A stretch of DNA of 64,000 nucleotides from DASYDU01 sp050248495 (GTDB lineage: Bacteria > Planctomycetota > Planctomycetia > Pirellulales > Lacipirellulaceae), in contig JBFWSG010000008.1 of the NCBI GenBank assembly GCA_050248495.1, positions 62,001 through 126,000 of the forward strand, read 5' to 3'. The notes under the pieces are model-generated. The model saw only the letters and a program-made list of their open reading frames with translations. It was not told where the DNA came from and made no database searches. Positions 55,701 to 63,713 of this stretch are shown here, piece by piece. The position numbers and the translations under genes are program-made. Within the stretch, counting starts at the first letter, position 1. Each line of letters starts with the position of its first letter.

Positions 55701-55905
55701 CGGCGCGGGTGTCCAGGCGCAGGTCTGCCGACCGCGATTCGGCGTCCGGACCGTGACAGAGGAAGCACTTGTCGGACAGGATCGGGCGGATGTCACGATC
55801 AAAATCGACCGGCGCGACGGGCTCGGCGCCCTGCGCCGGTACAATTGCGACCGATGCCAACAGCATTAGCCACGCAGCGACGCTCTGCATGTAGCCATTT
55901 TTCAT
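52717..55905 (-). CDS. planctomycete cytochrome c / DUF1549 / LamG / DUF1553 exported protein
   Basis: The 1062-residue protein has a signal peptide (WLMLLASVAIVPAQGA). A planctomycete cytochrome domain (about 30-135) has CFLCHGPDAESRSADLRLDT and closes with LLVRWISAGAKYSDHWAF. DUF1549 (about 165-375) contains LTGLPPTAEEVRKF, WLDAARYADSHGYQSDQ and CSRCHDHKYDPISQRDYY. A concanavalin/LamG-type domain (about 455-660; FSLDFWIRDTVRNPLPVVIL, WQHLAVTYDGTSRASGLRLY, MDELRVFDRALAPLEVAQLH) separates it from DUF1553 (about 745-1010; ARVFVNRIWTNFFGRGLVAT). The LamG insert suggests glycan binding. Unlike the other two sets it is paired with a CehA-like hydrolase and not DUF1501. Confidence 0.9.
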   Translation of the reverse strand: MKNGYMQSVAAWLMLLASVAIVPAQGAEPVAPVDFDRDIRPILSDKCFLCHGPDAESRSADLRLDTRAGATEAAIVPGHPDESELVSRILSDDDDYRMPPPSANLTLSSEQKDLLVRWISAGAKYSDHWAFEPLPKQVPVPPTADAQWPQGDLDRFVLSRLQQESLKPSPAASPLRLLRRMSFDLTGLPPTAEEVRKFERQSEVDRAAAIGDAVDRLLASPAYGEHMAVAWLDAARYADSHGYQSDQLNTQWPYRDWVVREFNQNLPYDQFVTWQLAGDLLPNPTTDQLLATAFNRIHRLTNEGGSIAEEWRVENASDRLHTFGTALLGLTLECSRCHDHKYDPISQRDYYSLSAFFNSIDESGMYDRSDKVPSPSILLPDDSQRAALQNAEREVEAAEADMSAVVAGGRERLQQWLDHARNEPNTELEPPDETAHVTFEEELYENEKRSSGSNDIKPAKHAERVPGVVGQAVRFNGDHGVVMTEVFHVDRWDAFSLDFWIRDTVRNPLPVVILQRTRGMDVGYNGFDIILGGGIVDVRLYRDWPGNALGIRSLEPLAAGEWQHLAVTYDGTSRASGLRLYLNGKQIPTVVTRDHVVKSVAQVGNGDGYLTLGERFRDRGFRGGEMDELRVFDRALAPLEVAQLHDGRSWGVALSDSTHHLDEISEYYFSAVDPPARKQASKLREARQHLVESEEVVHEVSIMRELDAPRPTYILARGKYDAPKGEEDRVGRDVFREILPPFPQDAPRNRLGLAQWLTDPNHPLTARVFVNRIWTNFFGRGLVATPENFGRQGATPSHPELLDWLARDFVDHSWDVKRLCRQIVLSATYQQDSRLRPDLLTKDPENRLLARGPSGRLSAEEIRDLALAASGLLVAKIGGPPVSPYQPGGDLWRESNGMSPPYQQSVGQDLYRRSLYSVWKRTVPLPNMLSFDSPTREVCVVSRSRTNTPLQALVLLNDVQFVEAARVLAAKVAGIEESTEGRVSEAFLRLTGRHPDSTELQLLRDIYDEQRRAFTESGEDDARQLVQVGDSKSDSELSPADLAALVVTCQAILNLDATIYKR

Positions 55906-56078
55906 TTTGCGTCGTCGCTCCCTGACCTGCAGCGACGCAGGCCCAGCGGTCTTGGACGTTGGCAGTATATCACGCCACCAACTCCCGCTTGCGGGTCGGA
56001 CCAGAGGAGGTTGTCGCCTGCGACCAGGTTAATCCGGGCTGTCGCCACCTGCGCGGGCGAACCGATCTTCGACAAACG

Positions 56079-57644
56079 CTAGGTGCTCTTCACGGTCGCG
56101 CGGGCGCCTTTCGCAGTTCCCTTGCGCTGGAATACCGAGGCAAACACCGGAGCGGTGAGATCCTCCTCGCGCGAATCGACGCGATACGAGCTGCCGCGCT
56201 CAAACACCGCGAAGGGCGCAGGTAACTCGCGGCGCATCTCGTCCAGGCGATAGCCAAACCCAGGCCCTTTGATCGTGGAGAGATCCAACACGCCGTTGCG
56301 GCGACGGTACAGTCCAGGATGGACCTCGGCCTCGTACGTCGATGCGTCGGGATAGAACTGCGACGCATTGGCTTCGACTCCCATCAACGTATCCGCGTGC
56401 GCCGCCAATCTCACGTGCGGGATGTGGGCCAGCATCGGGTTGGTCAAGTCCTGCACCATCACCGGCATGCCGTGCGCCTTGGCCCAACACAGCGCCAACA
56501 GCGCCCCGGTCTGCGACTTGCAAGTCTTGAGCGCAACGCCCGTCCAGCCGAGGGAGCGGCCGAGTTGGACGCTCCGCCAATCGTCGGCACTCTCATCCAG
56601 AAACAGCAGCTTCCGCCGGCTGATGCTGCGGACGTCGATCGGATTTGACTCCAAATCGTAGGGAAACGGCTGTTCGAGATACAAAATCATCTCGTACAAA
56701 TCGGGATGTTGCTGGCTCAAGCGATCGAGAATCTGGTTCACGTAGTCCGGATGATCGACCGTGCAGTTGAAGTCGGCGCTGAGGCACTTGACCCCGGCCG
56801 CCGCGGCAACTTTGCCCACCCGCACCAGCCGATGGTAGTCCCAGTCTGGATTGTTGCCGACGAGTTTGATCTTCAGACAGGTGAGCCCGTCGCTGCGAAT
56901 CCAATCGGTAAGCACCGTGGGATAGTTGTCGGCCGGCGGGAGATCCCCGTATCGGTCCTCGCTCGTAATTGCGTCGAGGCCGCCGACCATGTGCCACACG
57001 GGCAGACTCGTGGAGGCAGACTTGCTGAGAAAGTCGGACGGATACTTGTCGGCAAAATTCTCATCGACATCCGCGTCCGCCTGCATGTACGCCGCGAGGT
57101 CGTGGTTCATGAAGTGCTGCGTGTACGTGAGATACGAATCCATTCGGTGCAAGACGCCGTAGGCGTCGTGCAGGGCGATATCGAACGCACTGGCAGCCAC
57201 CAGCGCCGCGAGGTGCGGCATGTCCTCGCGCGACGTGATCGCATTTGCCCGGCGCAGCAGGTGGGGCAAAACCTTAAGTTGAAACGCGTAGCCGAGTTCG
57301 ATCGGATGGCCTGCCGCTTCGCACCGCACCCAACTCTCGGCAATCTGGATGCAGAGCTGCCGCATCAGCTCCAGCCGATCGCGATAGGGCAGATTCGAAG
57401 GCCAGGCCCATTGGACATTGAGCGGCGTTTCTCCCCAACCCGTAGCTTGACGACCATTTTGGTCGCAGACAGTCACGCAAACGCGCAAACACGAGACTTC
57501 GGTCAGCGTTTCGGCGCCAAACTTTAGGGGAACGCGGGTCCGCACCGGCAGCAAAAATGCGGCGACCTGCGTGACGAAGACATCAGTAGGTTTCTTTCCG
57601 CCGTCGATAGCTGGCCTCCTCGGCACCCAGTGTATTGAATCCAA
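56079..57644 (-). CDS. enolase-superfamily (mandelate racemase-like) enzyme
   Basis: The 521-residue reading frame encodes an enolase-superfamily protein: an N-terminal capping domain from about residue 20 (TDVFVTQVAAFLLPVRTRVP), then barrel motifs with paired lysines CLKIKLVGNN, metal-ligand candidates in LSADFNCTVDHPDY, YLEQPFPYDLE and FLDESADDW, and MVQDLTNPMLAHI. It is about 100 residues longer than typical members. The reaction is probably dehydration or epimerisation of a sugar acid; the subgroup is unclear. No ATG is available at the N-terminus: TTG 57644 is used here, but a good GAGGAGG lies 6 nt before an in-frame ATC at 57608. It is divergent from a XylR-type regulator. Confidence 0.78.
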   Translation of the reverse strand: MDSIHWVPRRPAIDGGKKPTDVFVTQVAAFLLPVRTRVPLKFGAETLTEVSCLRVCVTVCDQNGRQATGWGETPLNVQWAWPSNLPYRDRLELMRQLCIQIAESWVRCEAAGHPIELGYAFQLKVLPHLLRRANAITSREDMPHLAALVAASAFDIALHDAYGVLHRMDSYLTYTQHFMNHDLAAYMQADADVDENFADKYPSDFLSKSASTSLPVWHMVGGLDAITSEDRYGDLPPADNYPTVLTDWIRSDGLTCLKIKLVGNNPDWDYHRLVRVGKVAAAAGVKCLSADFNCTVDHPDYVNQILDRLSQQHPDLYEMILYLEQPFPYDLESNPIDVRSISRRKLLFLDESADDWRSVQLGRSLGWTGVALKTCKSQTGALLALCWAKAHGMPVMVQDLTNPMLAHIPHVRLAAHADTLMGVEANASQFYPDASTYEAEVHPGLYRRRNGVLDLSTIKGPGFGYRLDEMRRELPAPFAVFERGSSYRVDSREEDLTAPVFASVFQRKGTAKGARATVKST

Positions 57645-58140
57645 TCGCGCGAGCCCGGTAGTTTTATTCAGCTATGAGATGCACTTATCAGCAAGGAAAT
57701 TGTTGGTCAAACACAGATACAATTCGTCGCAGGTGGGTTTTCAGCCTGTTTTTTCGGGCCCGCGGCCAATCGTGAATTCTTGAGTTTGAGGATCGAAGCC
57801 ATTGCTCAACGGGCAATCGACGGAACGCTTGTTCGATCGACAATCCGTCTGCGACCACTAAGGCCGAGGATCGAGGAACGGATTCAAGCCGACGTCGACC
57901 GTTCGGCGATTGGACAAGCGGCGTATTCCTCGCCGTGGGGATTTCTGCCCTAGTGTCGACAACAAACAGAGCCAAACCATCCCGGATACATAATAACCAA
58001 TGATGCCATACCGTTATGGGGTGTGGAAGTAGTTCGACGGGCCATTGCGAGCGACTGCGCTACACCGCCAGCACTTGACCAGCTTGCGACTGGGTAATTC
58101 AATTTAACTGACCCGTCGTTCGTTGAACCAAGCCGCGCCC
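57645..58140. promoter_or_regulatory. 496-bp divergent spacer between the enolase-family gene and the XylR-type regulator
   Basis: It has no convincing gene; two frames of 70 and 95 codons here show no signal, motif or ribosome site. A perfect inverted repeat ATTGC-N7-GCAAT lies at 57801-57817. The part from 57960 to 58120 is A+T-richer than its surroundings and should hold the regulator promoter. Confidence 0.4.
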
Positions 58141-59331
58141 ATGGCACCACACACTCCAAAAATCGCGCTGCTGATCGAGACCTCCAAGTCGTATGGCCGC
58201 GGCATCCTGCGTGGAATCGATCGATACGTCAAAGAGCACGTGCCATGGTCACTATACCTGGAACCGCGCGCGTTAGGCACACTTCCTCCGCCTTGGCTGG
58301 GCCGCTGGAAGGGTGACGGAATCATTGCTCGGATTTCGGACCCCAAGATTGCCGAGATTGTGCTCAACGTCGATCTGCCGACGGTGAACCTGAGCTCCGC
58401 GATGCCGGATCTCAAGTTTCCCTGCATCGAGTCCAGTCCGCGGACGCAAGCGCGAATGGCGGCCTGTCATCTACTTGAACGAGGTTTTCAGAATTTCGCG
58501 TTTTGCGGAGACGGCGGACAGTTCAACAACTGGTCGCTCCGTGTGGAAGGCTATTTTCGCGCGTTCCTGCGGCATTCGGGTCGAAGTGGAATGACGATCG
58601 CCGATCGCTACTTGGGCAAAAGCCGGTACGACTGGGATAGCGAGCAAGACGCGCTGGCCGAATGGATCGCGCGCCTGCCCAAGCCGATCGGCGTGCTGGC
58701 GATCAATGATCCGACGGGTCTGCGCGTGTTGGAGGCCTGCCAACGGGCCGGAGCGATGGTGCCGGAGCAAGTCGGAGTGATTGGCCTCGAGAACGACGAT
58801 CTGGTTTGCTCGATGTCTGACCCTCCGTTGTCCAGCCTGATGCTCAATTCGCAGCAGGTCGGTTTCCAGGCGGCCGAGCTTCTCGACAATCTGATGGCGG
58901 GAAAACCGACGCCGGATCGAATCATTTCCGTCGAGCCGATCGGGATCGTGACTCGTCAATCGACCGACATTCAGGCTCATCCGGATGAAGTGGTGGCCAA
59001 GGCGATTCGGTTCATCCGCAATCGCGCTTGCGAGGGAATTAACGTGGAGGATGTTCTCCAGGAAGTGAAGGTCTCCCGCAGTTCTTTGGACCGCCGATTC
59101 AAGACGGCGCTCGGCCGCTCGCCCCATGAGGAAATCGTCCGCGCCCAGCTCAAGGTGGCCATGAAGTTGCTCGCCGAAACGGAGCTGAATCTGCTCGATA
59201 TTGCCATCAAGACCGGCTACAACCACCCGGAGTACATGGGGGTTGTGTTTCGCCGAGAGTTGGGGATTACTCCGGGAGAATACCGTCGACAGGCGGCAAA
59301 TTCGCCGCTCGGAAAAGTGCCCGAACTTTGA
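58141..59331 (+). CDS. XylR-type AraC-family regulator, second copy
   Basis: The 396-residue protein has the same design as the regulator at 37309: a periplasmic-binding-like sensor (KIALLIETSKSYGRGILRGI, FAFCGDGGQFNNWSLRVEGY, GVLAINDPTGLRVLEACQRA, VGVIGLENDDLVCSMSDPPL) and a C-terminal AraC DNA-binding domain (INVEDVLQEVKVSRSSLDRR, LLDIAIKTGYNHPEYMGVVF). The two regulators are only distantly similar. SYGRGILRGI is typical of the planctomycete/verrucomicrobial XylR-like group. ATG 58141 is chosen; TTG 58123 would add six residues. It probably controls the divergent enolase-family gene and perhaps the oxidoreductase downstream. Confidence 0.9.
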   Translation: MAPHTPKIALLIETSKSYGRGILRGIDRYVKEHVPWSLYLEPRALGTLPPPWLGRWKGDGIIARISDPKIAEIVLNVDLPTVNLSSAMPDLKFPCIESSPRTQARMAACHLLERGFQNFAFCGDGGQFNNWSLRVEGYFRAFLRHSGRSGMTIADRYLGKSRYDWDSEQDALAEWIARLPKPIGVLAINDPTGLRVLEACQRAGAMVPEQVGVIGLENDDLVCSMSDPPLSSLMLNSQQVGFQAAELLDNLMAGKPTPDRIISVEPIGIVTRQSTDIQAHPDEVVAKAIRFIRNRACEGINVEDVLQEVKVSRSSLDRRFKTALGRSPHEEIVRAQLKVAMKLLAETELNLLDIAIKTGYNHPEYMGVVFRRELGITPGEYRRQAANSPLGKVPEL

Positions 59332-59535
59332 CCCCGCGGATCATCGTTGCCGCGAGACCGGCAGCAGGAAATGCTGCGCCGTGTGGCGGCGACCAAAAAA
59401 CTACTTGGGGCAACAGTAACTTCATTGTCGCAAATTCCAGAATTGAATCACAATAGAAGCTCCGGCAAAGAGATACGCGATTGATGCGAATGTGACGCAA
59501 TTTATCGCCCGCAAACTTGATCCAAAGGTGCTTGC

Positions 59536-60912
59536 ATGAACGAGGGCGCTCAGAGCAGCCGTCGCCAGTTTTTTCGGTCCACCGCGTCGGGCGCCTTGGC
59601 CATCGCCGCGTCCGGGATCGCTTCTCGGGCCTGGGCGTCGTCGGAGTCTGTCGGCGACACGCTGCGACTGGGCTTTATCGGTGTTGGAAATCGCGGCACG
59701 ACGCTCATGCAGGGCTTCCTGGCCAGGCCCGACTGCCGGGTTGTCGCCATCTGCGATGCCAATCGGCAACGGTTGTCGCAAGTCCGAGATATCGCGGTCA
59801 GCGCGGCCGGCGCGACGCCGTCGACCACGACGGACATGGAGGCGATTCTCAGCGACGACAAGATCGATGCCGTCGTGATCGCGACTCCGGATCACTGGCA
59901 TTCGCTGGCGGCCATTTACGCCTGCCAGGCGGGCAAGCACGTATATGTCGAGAAGCCCGTCTGCAACAAGATCTGGGAAGGGCAGAAGGCGGTTCAAGCG
60001 GCACGCAAGTATGACCGCGTCGTCCAGAGTGGCATGCAGTCGCGGAGCGCTCCCTATTCGACCACGGCGCGTGAATACATCCGCAGCGGCAAACTTGGCG
60101 ACATCATTCTTTGCCGAGTCTACAACCAGAAGCCGGAAGAGCCGGCGATCGAAGCCGCGGAGGACACCGCGCCGCCAGACTATTTGGAATGGGATCGTTG
60201 GAGCGGCCCGTGCACGAATACCGCCTTCAATGCTGCTCGCTTCGGACACTGGGCGGCGTTTTGGGACTACGGCGGCGGCGAAGTCGCCAACGACGGCGTG
60301 CATCAAATCGACCTGGCATGCATGGCCCTCGACATTACGGAACTGCCCAAGTCCGTCTATTCGTCGGGTCAAAAACGTGCGGGCAGCATTGCCGAAGTGC
60401 CCGACACGCTGGTCACGACGTTCGAATTCGCCAATAAGCCCTTCCCGATGGTGTTTCAACAGACCCTGCGTGGCGACTACATGGTGAAGGCGGACGATGG
60501 CATCCGCAACGGCGACATCTTCCCCTACTGGCCGCAAAACGGAGAGCGAATCGAAATCTTCGGCACCAAAGGCATGATGCTCCTGGGCCGGCACGGCAGC
60601 GGCTTTCAAGTGTTCGTCCGCCCGCAGAATCGGCAACCGGTGATCGCCTTCCAGGAGAAGGGTCGCTTCCCGGATAAAGAACACAAAGAGGACTTCGTCT
60701 CCGCGATTCGCGAGGGCCGGAAACCAAATTCCGACATCGAGCACGGCTATCGCAGTGCCGCCCTCTGTCACCTCGCCAACACGAGCTTCCGCGTCGGCAA
60801 CGAGTACCTCAAGATTGACCCGAGCGACGGAAAAATTCTCAATAACGACGCTGCACAAGAGCTCGCTCGCGGCGACTACCGCAAACCATACGCGGTGCCA
60901 GACGACGTTTAG
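59536..60912 (+). CDS. Tat-exported Gfo/Idh/MocA-family oxidoreductase
   Basis: The 458-residue protein has a twin-arginine signal (SSRRQFFRSTASGALAIAAS). The NAD(P)-binding domain shows LGFIGVGNRGTTLMQGF, AVVIATPDHWHSLAAIYACQ and the family's EKP in VYVEKPVCN. The C-terminal domain includes ARFGHWAAFWDYGGGEVAND and GVHQIDLACMALDI. Family members oxidise or reduce sugars and cyclitols with a tightly bound dinucleotide; Tat export of the folded, cofactor-loaded protein fits this. It lies 204 bp after the XylR-type gene and 143 bp before a nitrilase-family gene. Substrate is unknown. Confidence 0.92.
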   Translation: MNEGAQSSRRQFFRSTASGALAIAASGIASRAWASSESVGDTLRLGFIGVGNRGTTLMQGFLARPDCRVVAICDANRQRLSQVRDIAVSAAGATPSTTTDMEAILSDDKIDAVVIATPDHWHSLAAIYACQAGKHVYVEKPVCNKIWEGQKAVQAARKYDRVVQSGMQSRSAPYSTTAREYIRSGKLGDIILCRVYNQKPEEPAIEAAEDTAPPDYLEWDRWSGPCTNTAFNAARFGHWAAFWDYGGGEVANDGVHQIDLACMALDITELPKSVYSSGQKRAGSIAEVPDTLVTTFEFANKPFPMVFQQTLRGDYMVKADDGIRNGDIFPYWPQNGERIEIFGTKGMMLLGRHGSGFQVFVRPQNRQPVIAFQEKGRFPDKEHKEDFVSAIREGRKPNSDIEHGYRSAALCHLANTSFRVGNEYLKIDPSDGKILNNDAAQELARGDYRKPYAVPDDV

Positions 60913-61055
60913 TTGACCTTGGCCTGTGCGTGTGTCGGCCAGGCTTTGGCTCCGCTGGGATCGCCAGGACGTATCTTGGCTGCGCCGCTTGAAATTGGCG
61001 GAGAACGTCTCGAAAATGGAACGGCTGCATCCAATTTCGATTTGGGGGAAACGCG

Positions 61056-62060
61056 ATGGCTATCGGTAAATTCTGGTACCTCCCAGTGCTGACATTGGCT
61101 TGGATGGTCTCGATCCACGACAGCGCTGCTGCCGATCCTGCTGCTCAGGAAAAAATCGGGCGCCCCGTGCGAGTTGTCAGCCTCAGCTGCCGCGCGCAAC
61201 CCATGCGGGACGTGCTGAGCGTCGTCGATGCAGAGGGGGCTAGAGGGGCGGATCTGGTTGTCTTGCCAGAAACTTGGCGCGGACAGAATGACCACACTCG
61301 GGAGACCCTGCAGGGACCAACGCTCCGCGAGCTCGGCAAACTCGCCAAAGAGCACCAGATGTACATCGTCAGTCCGATCGATCGGATCGACGGCGCCGAA
61401 CGCATGAATAGCGCGGTGTTGCTCGATCGAAACGGCCAGGTGGCGGGCATCTACGACAAAGTGTTTCCCTATTGGTCGGAGCTGGATTATTCGCAGCCCG
61501 TGAAAATTGCCAAAGACGTTCCCGTATTCGACACCGATTTCGGGCGTCTCGGGATCGCCATCTGCTTTGATGTCAACTTTCCGGAAGTTTGGCAGGCGCT
61601 GGCGGATCAGGGGGCGGAATTGGTCGTCTGGCCGAGCGCGTACTCCGCCGGCTCGTCATTGCAGGCCCATGCGATCAATCACCACTACTACATTGTCTCG
61701 TCAACGCATCTTGGCGATTGTCAGGTGTTCGACATCACCGGCGAGAAAATCCTCGACGAACGCGGCGACGGCATCCACGTCAGCCGCATTACGCTCGACC
61801 TCGATCGCGGCATTTATCACGACAATTTCAACGGCCCGGGAAGAGACAATCTGCTGAAGGAACGGGGGGACGACGTCGAACTCGAGAAAACTCTCGAGCG
61901 CGAGCAATGGTACGTGCTGCGGGCCAAGCGGCCTGGGGTCAGCGCCCGGAAGCTGGCGGAATTCTATGGAATGGAAGAACTGCGCGACTATGTTGAGCGC
62001 AGTCGAAGGGAGCTTAACAAGCGTCGCGGCGCGCCGGTCGAGCCTTTGGCACACGACTGA
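61056..62060 (+). CDS. exported carbon-nitrogen hydrolase (nitrilase superfamily)
   Basis: The 334-residue protein has a signal peptide (WYLPVLTLAWMVSIHDSAAA). The nitrilase triad is visible: Glu in LVVLPETWRG (about 70), Lys in GIYDKVFPYW (about 132) and Cys in LGIAICFDVNFPEVW (about 172). A C-terminal extension of about 60 charged residues follows the core. The enzyme should hydrolyse an amide, N-carbamoyl group or nitrile; exported members are frequent in planctomycetes but untested. It may share a transcript with the upstream oxidoreductase, though 143 bp separate them. Confidence 0.9.
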   Translation: MAIGKFWYLPVLTLAWMVSIHDSAAADPAAQEKIGRPVRVVSLSCRAQPMRDVLSVVDAEGARGADLVVLPETWRGQNDHTRETLQGPTLRELGKLAKEHQMYIVSPIDRIDGAERMNSAVLLDRNGQVAGIYDKVFPYWSELDYSQPVKIAKDVPVFDTDFGRLGIAICFDVNFPEVWQALADQGAELVVWPSAYSAGSSLQAHAINHHYYIVSSTHLGDCQVFDITGEKILDERGDGIHVSRITLDLDRGIYHDNFNGPGRDNLLKERGDDVELEKTLEREQWYVLRAKRPGVSARKLAEFYGMEELRDYVERSRRELNKRRGAPVEPLAHD

Positions 62061-62138
62061 ATAGCGACGGACCAGGGCATTCGCCGCCGAGTTCGTTGAC
62101 GGACTGCGCGGCTTGACGGACAGCGCAACCAGGGCAGT

Positions 62139-63419
62139 TCATTTGTGCCTGATGGTTCCCGTCTCGTCGGTCGCCGCGACCGTGGAAGCGGACAGCGTAT
62201 GCCGTGCCCGCTGCAAGAGCGCAGCACTCTCCGCCGTGCCGCGGATCAACTTGGGAAAGCAGTGCAGGTAGATCGTTTCGGGAGGAAGCCCGGCACTGAA
62301 CAGCTCAGGCTTCCAGGTCAGATCGCCAAGCTCCTCAAAAGCCCAAATGGTTCGCGGCCCGCGGACGCTCCAATTTCCGTCCGGCGTTGCCGACCAAACA
62401 GGCGACACCGAAAGGTTCCACGACCGCGCAAAGTCTGCCGGCCGGGTCTGCTCCAAATCCGCAGCAAACGCCACCGTGAGCGGGTCGCTTCGGCGAGTCG
62501 GTGCGGGTACGGCGCCGATGAATTGAATTTCCCCCGACTGGCGATGGGCCAGCTCTTCGAGCAATTTGAAATAGTCGAGGGGCTGCCCCTGTGAATTGCC
62601 ATAGCTCAAGTTCAGGCTCGGATCGTGAACGCTGAGGATGGACTGCGGAGGTCCCGTGGGATCTGCAGCTTGGATGCGGACCAAATTGACCGCGTAAGTG
62701 AACGCTTCGCTCGGTCCGCTCGTCGAGGAGATGCCGACCTCGAGACAATGGGCTTCGAATCCCGCCCACGCACACAGTCGCTGAAACAATTCGGCGGCTT
62801 CCCCAGAGACCACTCCGCCGCGGGCCCGATCGAAGAAGTCGTAAGCGTCGGCGAGCGAAGCCTCGCCGTCGACAACTTTTTGCACCATGTTTGCGCCGGC
62901 ACGATGCGCTGCGAAAGCAGGTCCATCCGCAAACGCCGTGTGCCGATGCGAAAACTCGCGGAGCCGGATGACCTTGTCCCAATCGCTGAGCTTGGCGAAG
63001 GCGCCACTTGCCGGGTTGAGCTCGGGATACTCCGCGTAAATTCGCGTGGCAAGCCGATCGGCGGCGGGCGGGCTGGACTCCGTCCGCTTCGTGCTCGGCA
63101 GATTGGCTACGGTCGGCGCTTTGACTACCGTCGGCGCTTTGGCCGGCAATCGTGTATTAGCTGCTAACGCCTTGGTGGGAGCAATTGGATCCGTTGCTGC
63201 TTTGTGCTCGTGACCAAGCGAGTGCTTAGGCTGTTCTTTACCAGCGGCTGCCACTGAGGGAGGAGCGGTAGCATTCTGGGAAGTTGGCTTCTGCATGAAC
63301 ATAAGACCTAACAGCACGATCGCGGCAACAATGCAACAGACAGTCACCGGGGGCGAACTGGTATGTTCGGGCAGCTTGTCAAGGAACTCCCGCACTCGGC
63401 GGCAAAATTCATCGATCAT
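62139..63419 (-). CDS. membrane-anchored protein with an apparently inactive transglutaminase-like domain
   Basis: The 426-residue protein has one membrane helix (VTVCCIVAAIVLLGLMFMQK, about residues 25-44), a disordered Ala/Pro/Thr linker with a small duplication (APTVVKAPTVANL), then a domain from about 130 that follows the transglutaminase/NAT pattern: YDFFDRARGGVVSGEAAELF, RLCAWAGFEAHCLEVG, FTYAVNLVRI and SVHDPSLNLSYG. Where active enzymes have Cys and His, this one has Ser (VVSGEA) and Thr/Tyr (FTYAVN), while the Asp is kept, so catalysis by the usual triad is unlikely. I know no gene name for it. The opposite strand of 63420-63713 holds the start region of the next gene. Confidence 0.6.
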   Translation of the reverse strand: MIDEFCRRVREFLDKLPEHTSSPPVTVCCIVAAIVLLGLMFMQKPTSQNATAPPSVAAAGKEQPKHSLGHEHKAATDPIAPTKALAANTRLPAKAPTVVKAPTVANLPSTKRTESSPPAADRLATRIYAEYPELNPASGAFAKLSDWDKVIRLREFSHRHTAFADGPAFAAHRAGANMVQKVVDGEASLADAYDFFDRARGGVVSGEAAELFQRLCAWAGFEAHCLEVGISSTSGPSEAFTYAVNLVRIQAADPTGPPQSILSVHDPSLNLSYGNSQGQPLDYFKLLEELAHRQSGEIQFIGAVPAPTRRSDPLTVAFAADLEQTRPADFARSWNLSVSPVWSATPDGNWSVRGPRTIWAFEELGDLTWKPELFSAGLPPETIYLHCFPKLIRGTAESAALLQRARHTLSASTVAATDETGTIRHK

Positions 63420-63713
63420 TGGTTATTCGATTCTCACACAACGCAAAGCGATCGCCTGATCCGCCGATACCGCCCCCCAATATACTTAATGCGTGTCCGG
63501 GATTCCCCGCCATGAAGTTTTTCGCTGGTAGTGGAGACGTTTCTCCAAGCATTTCAACCGGCGTCGCATCGGTCTTTGGTCAATGATCGTAAAAACTCGT
63601 CGCGGCAAATCGGCCGGTTTGCGTCGCTTTGCTGGTATACTCGTCCCTCCAACGACGAGCAGCTCTGCCGAAAGTTGGCTCCCTCATGTTTGAATTCGAT
63701 CGGAGTATAGTAG

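Noticed and set aside
57571..57975. Two short frames (70 and 95 codons) in the enolase/XylR spacer
   Set aside because: No ribosome-binding site, signal peptide or recognisable motif; Arg/Ser-rich composition suggests chance.
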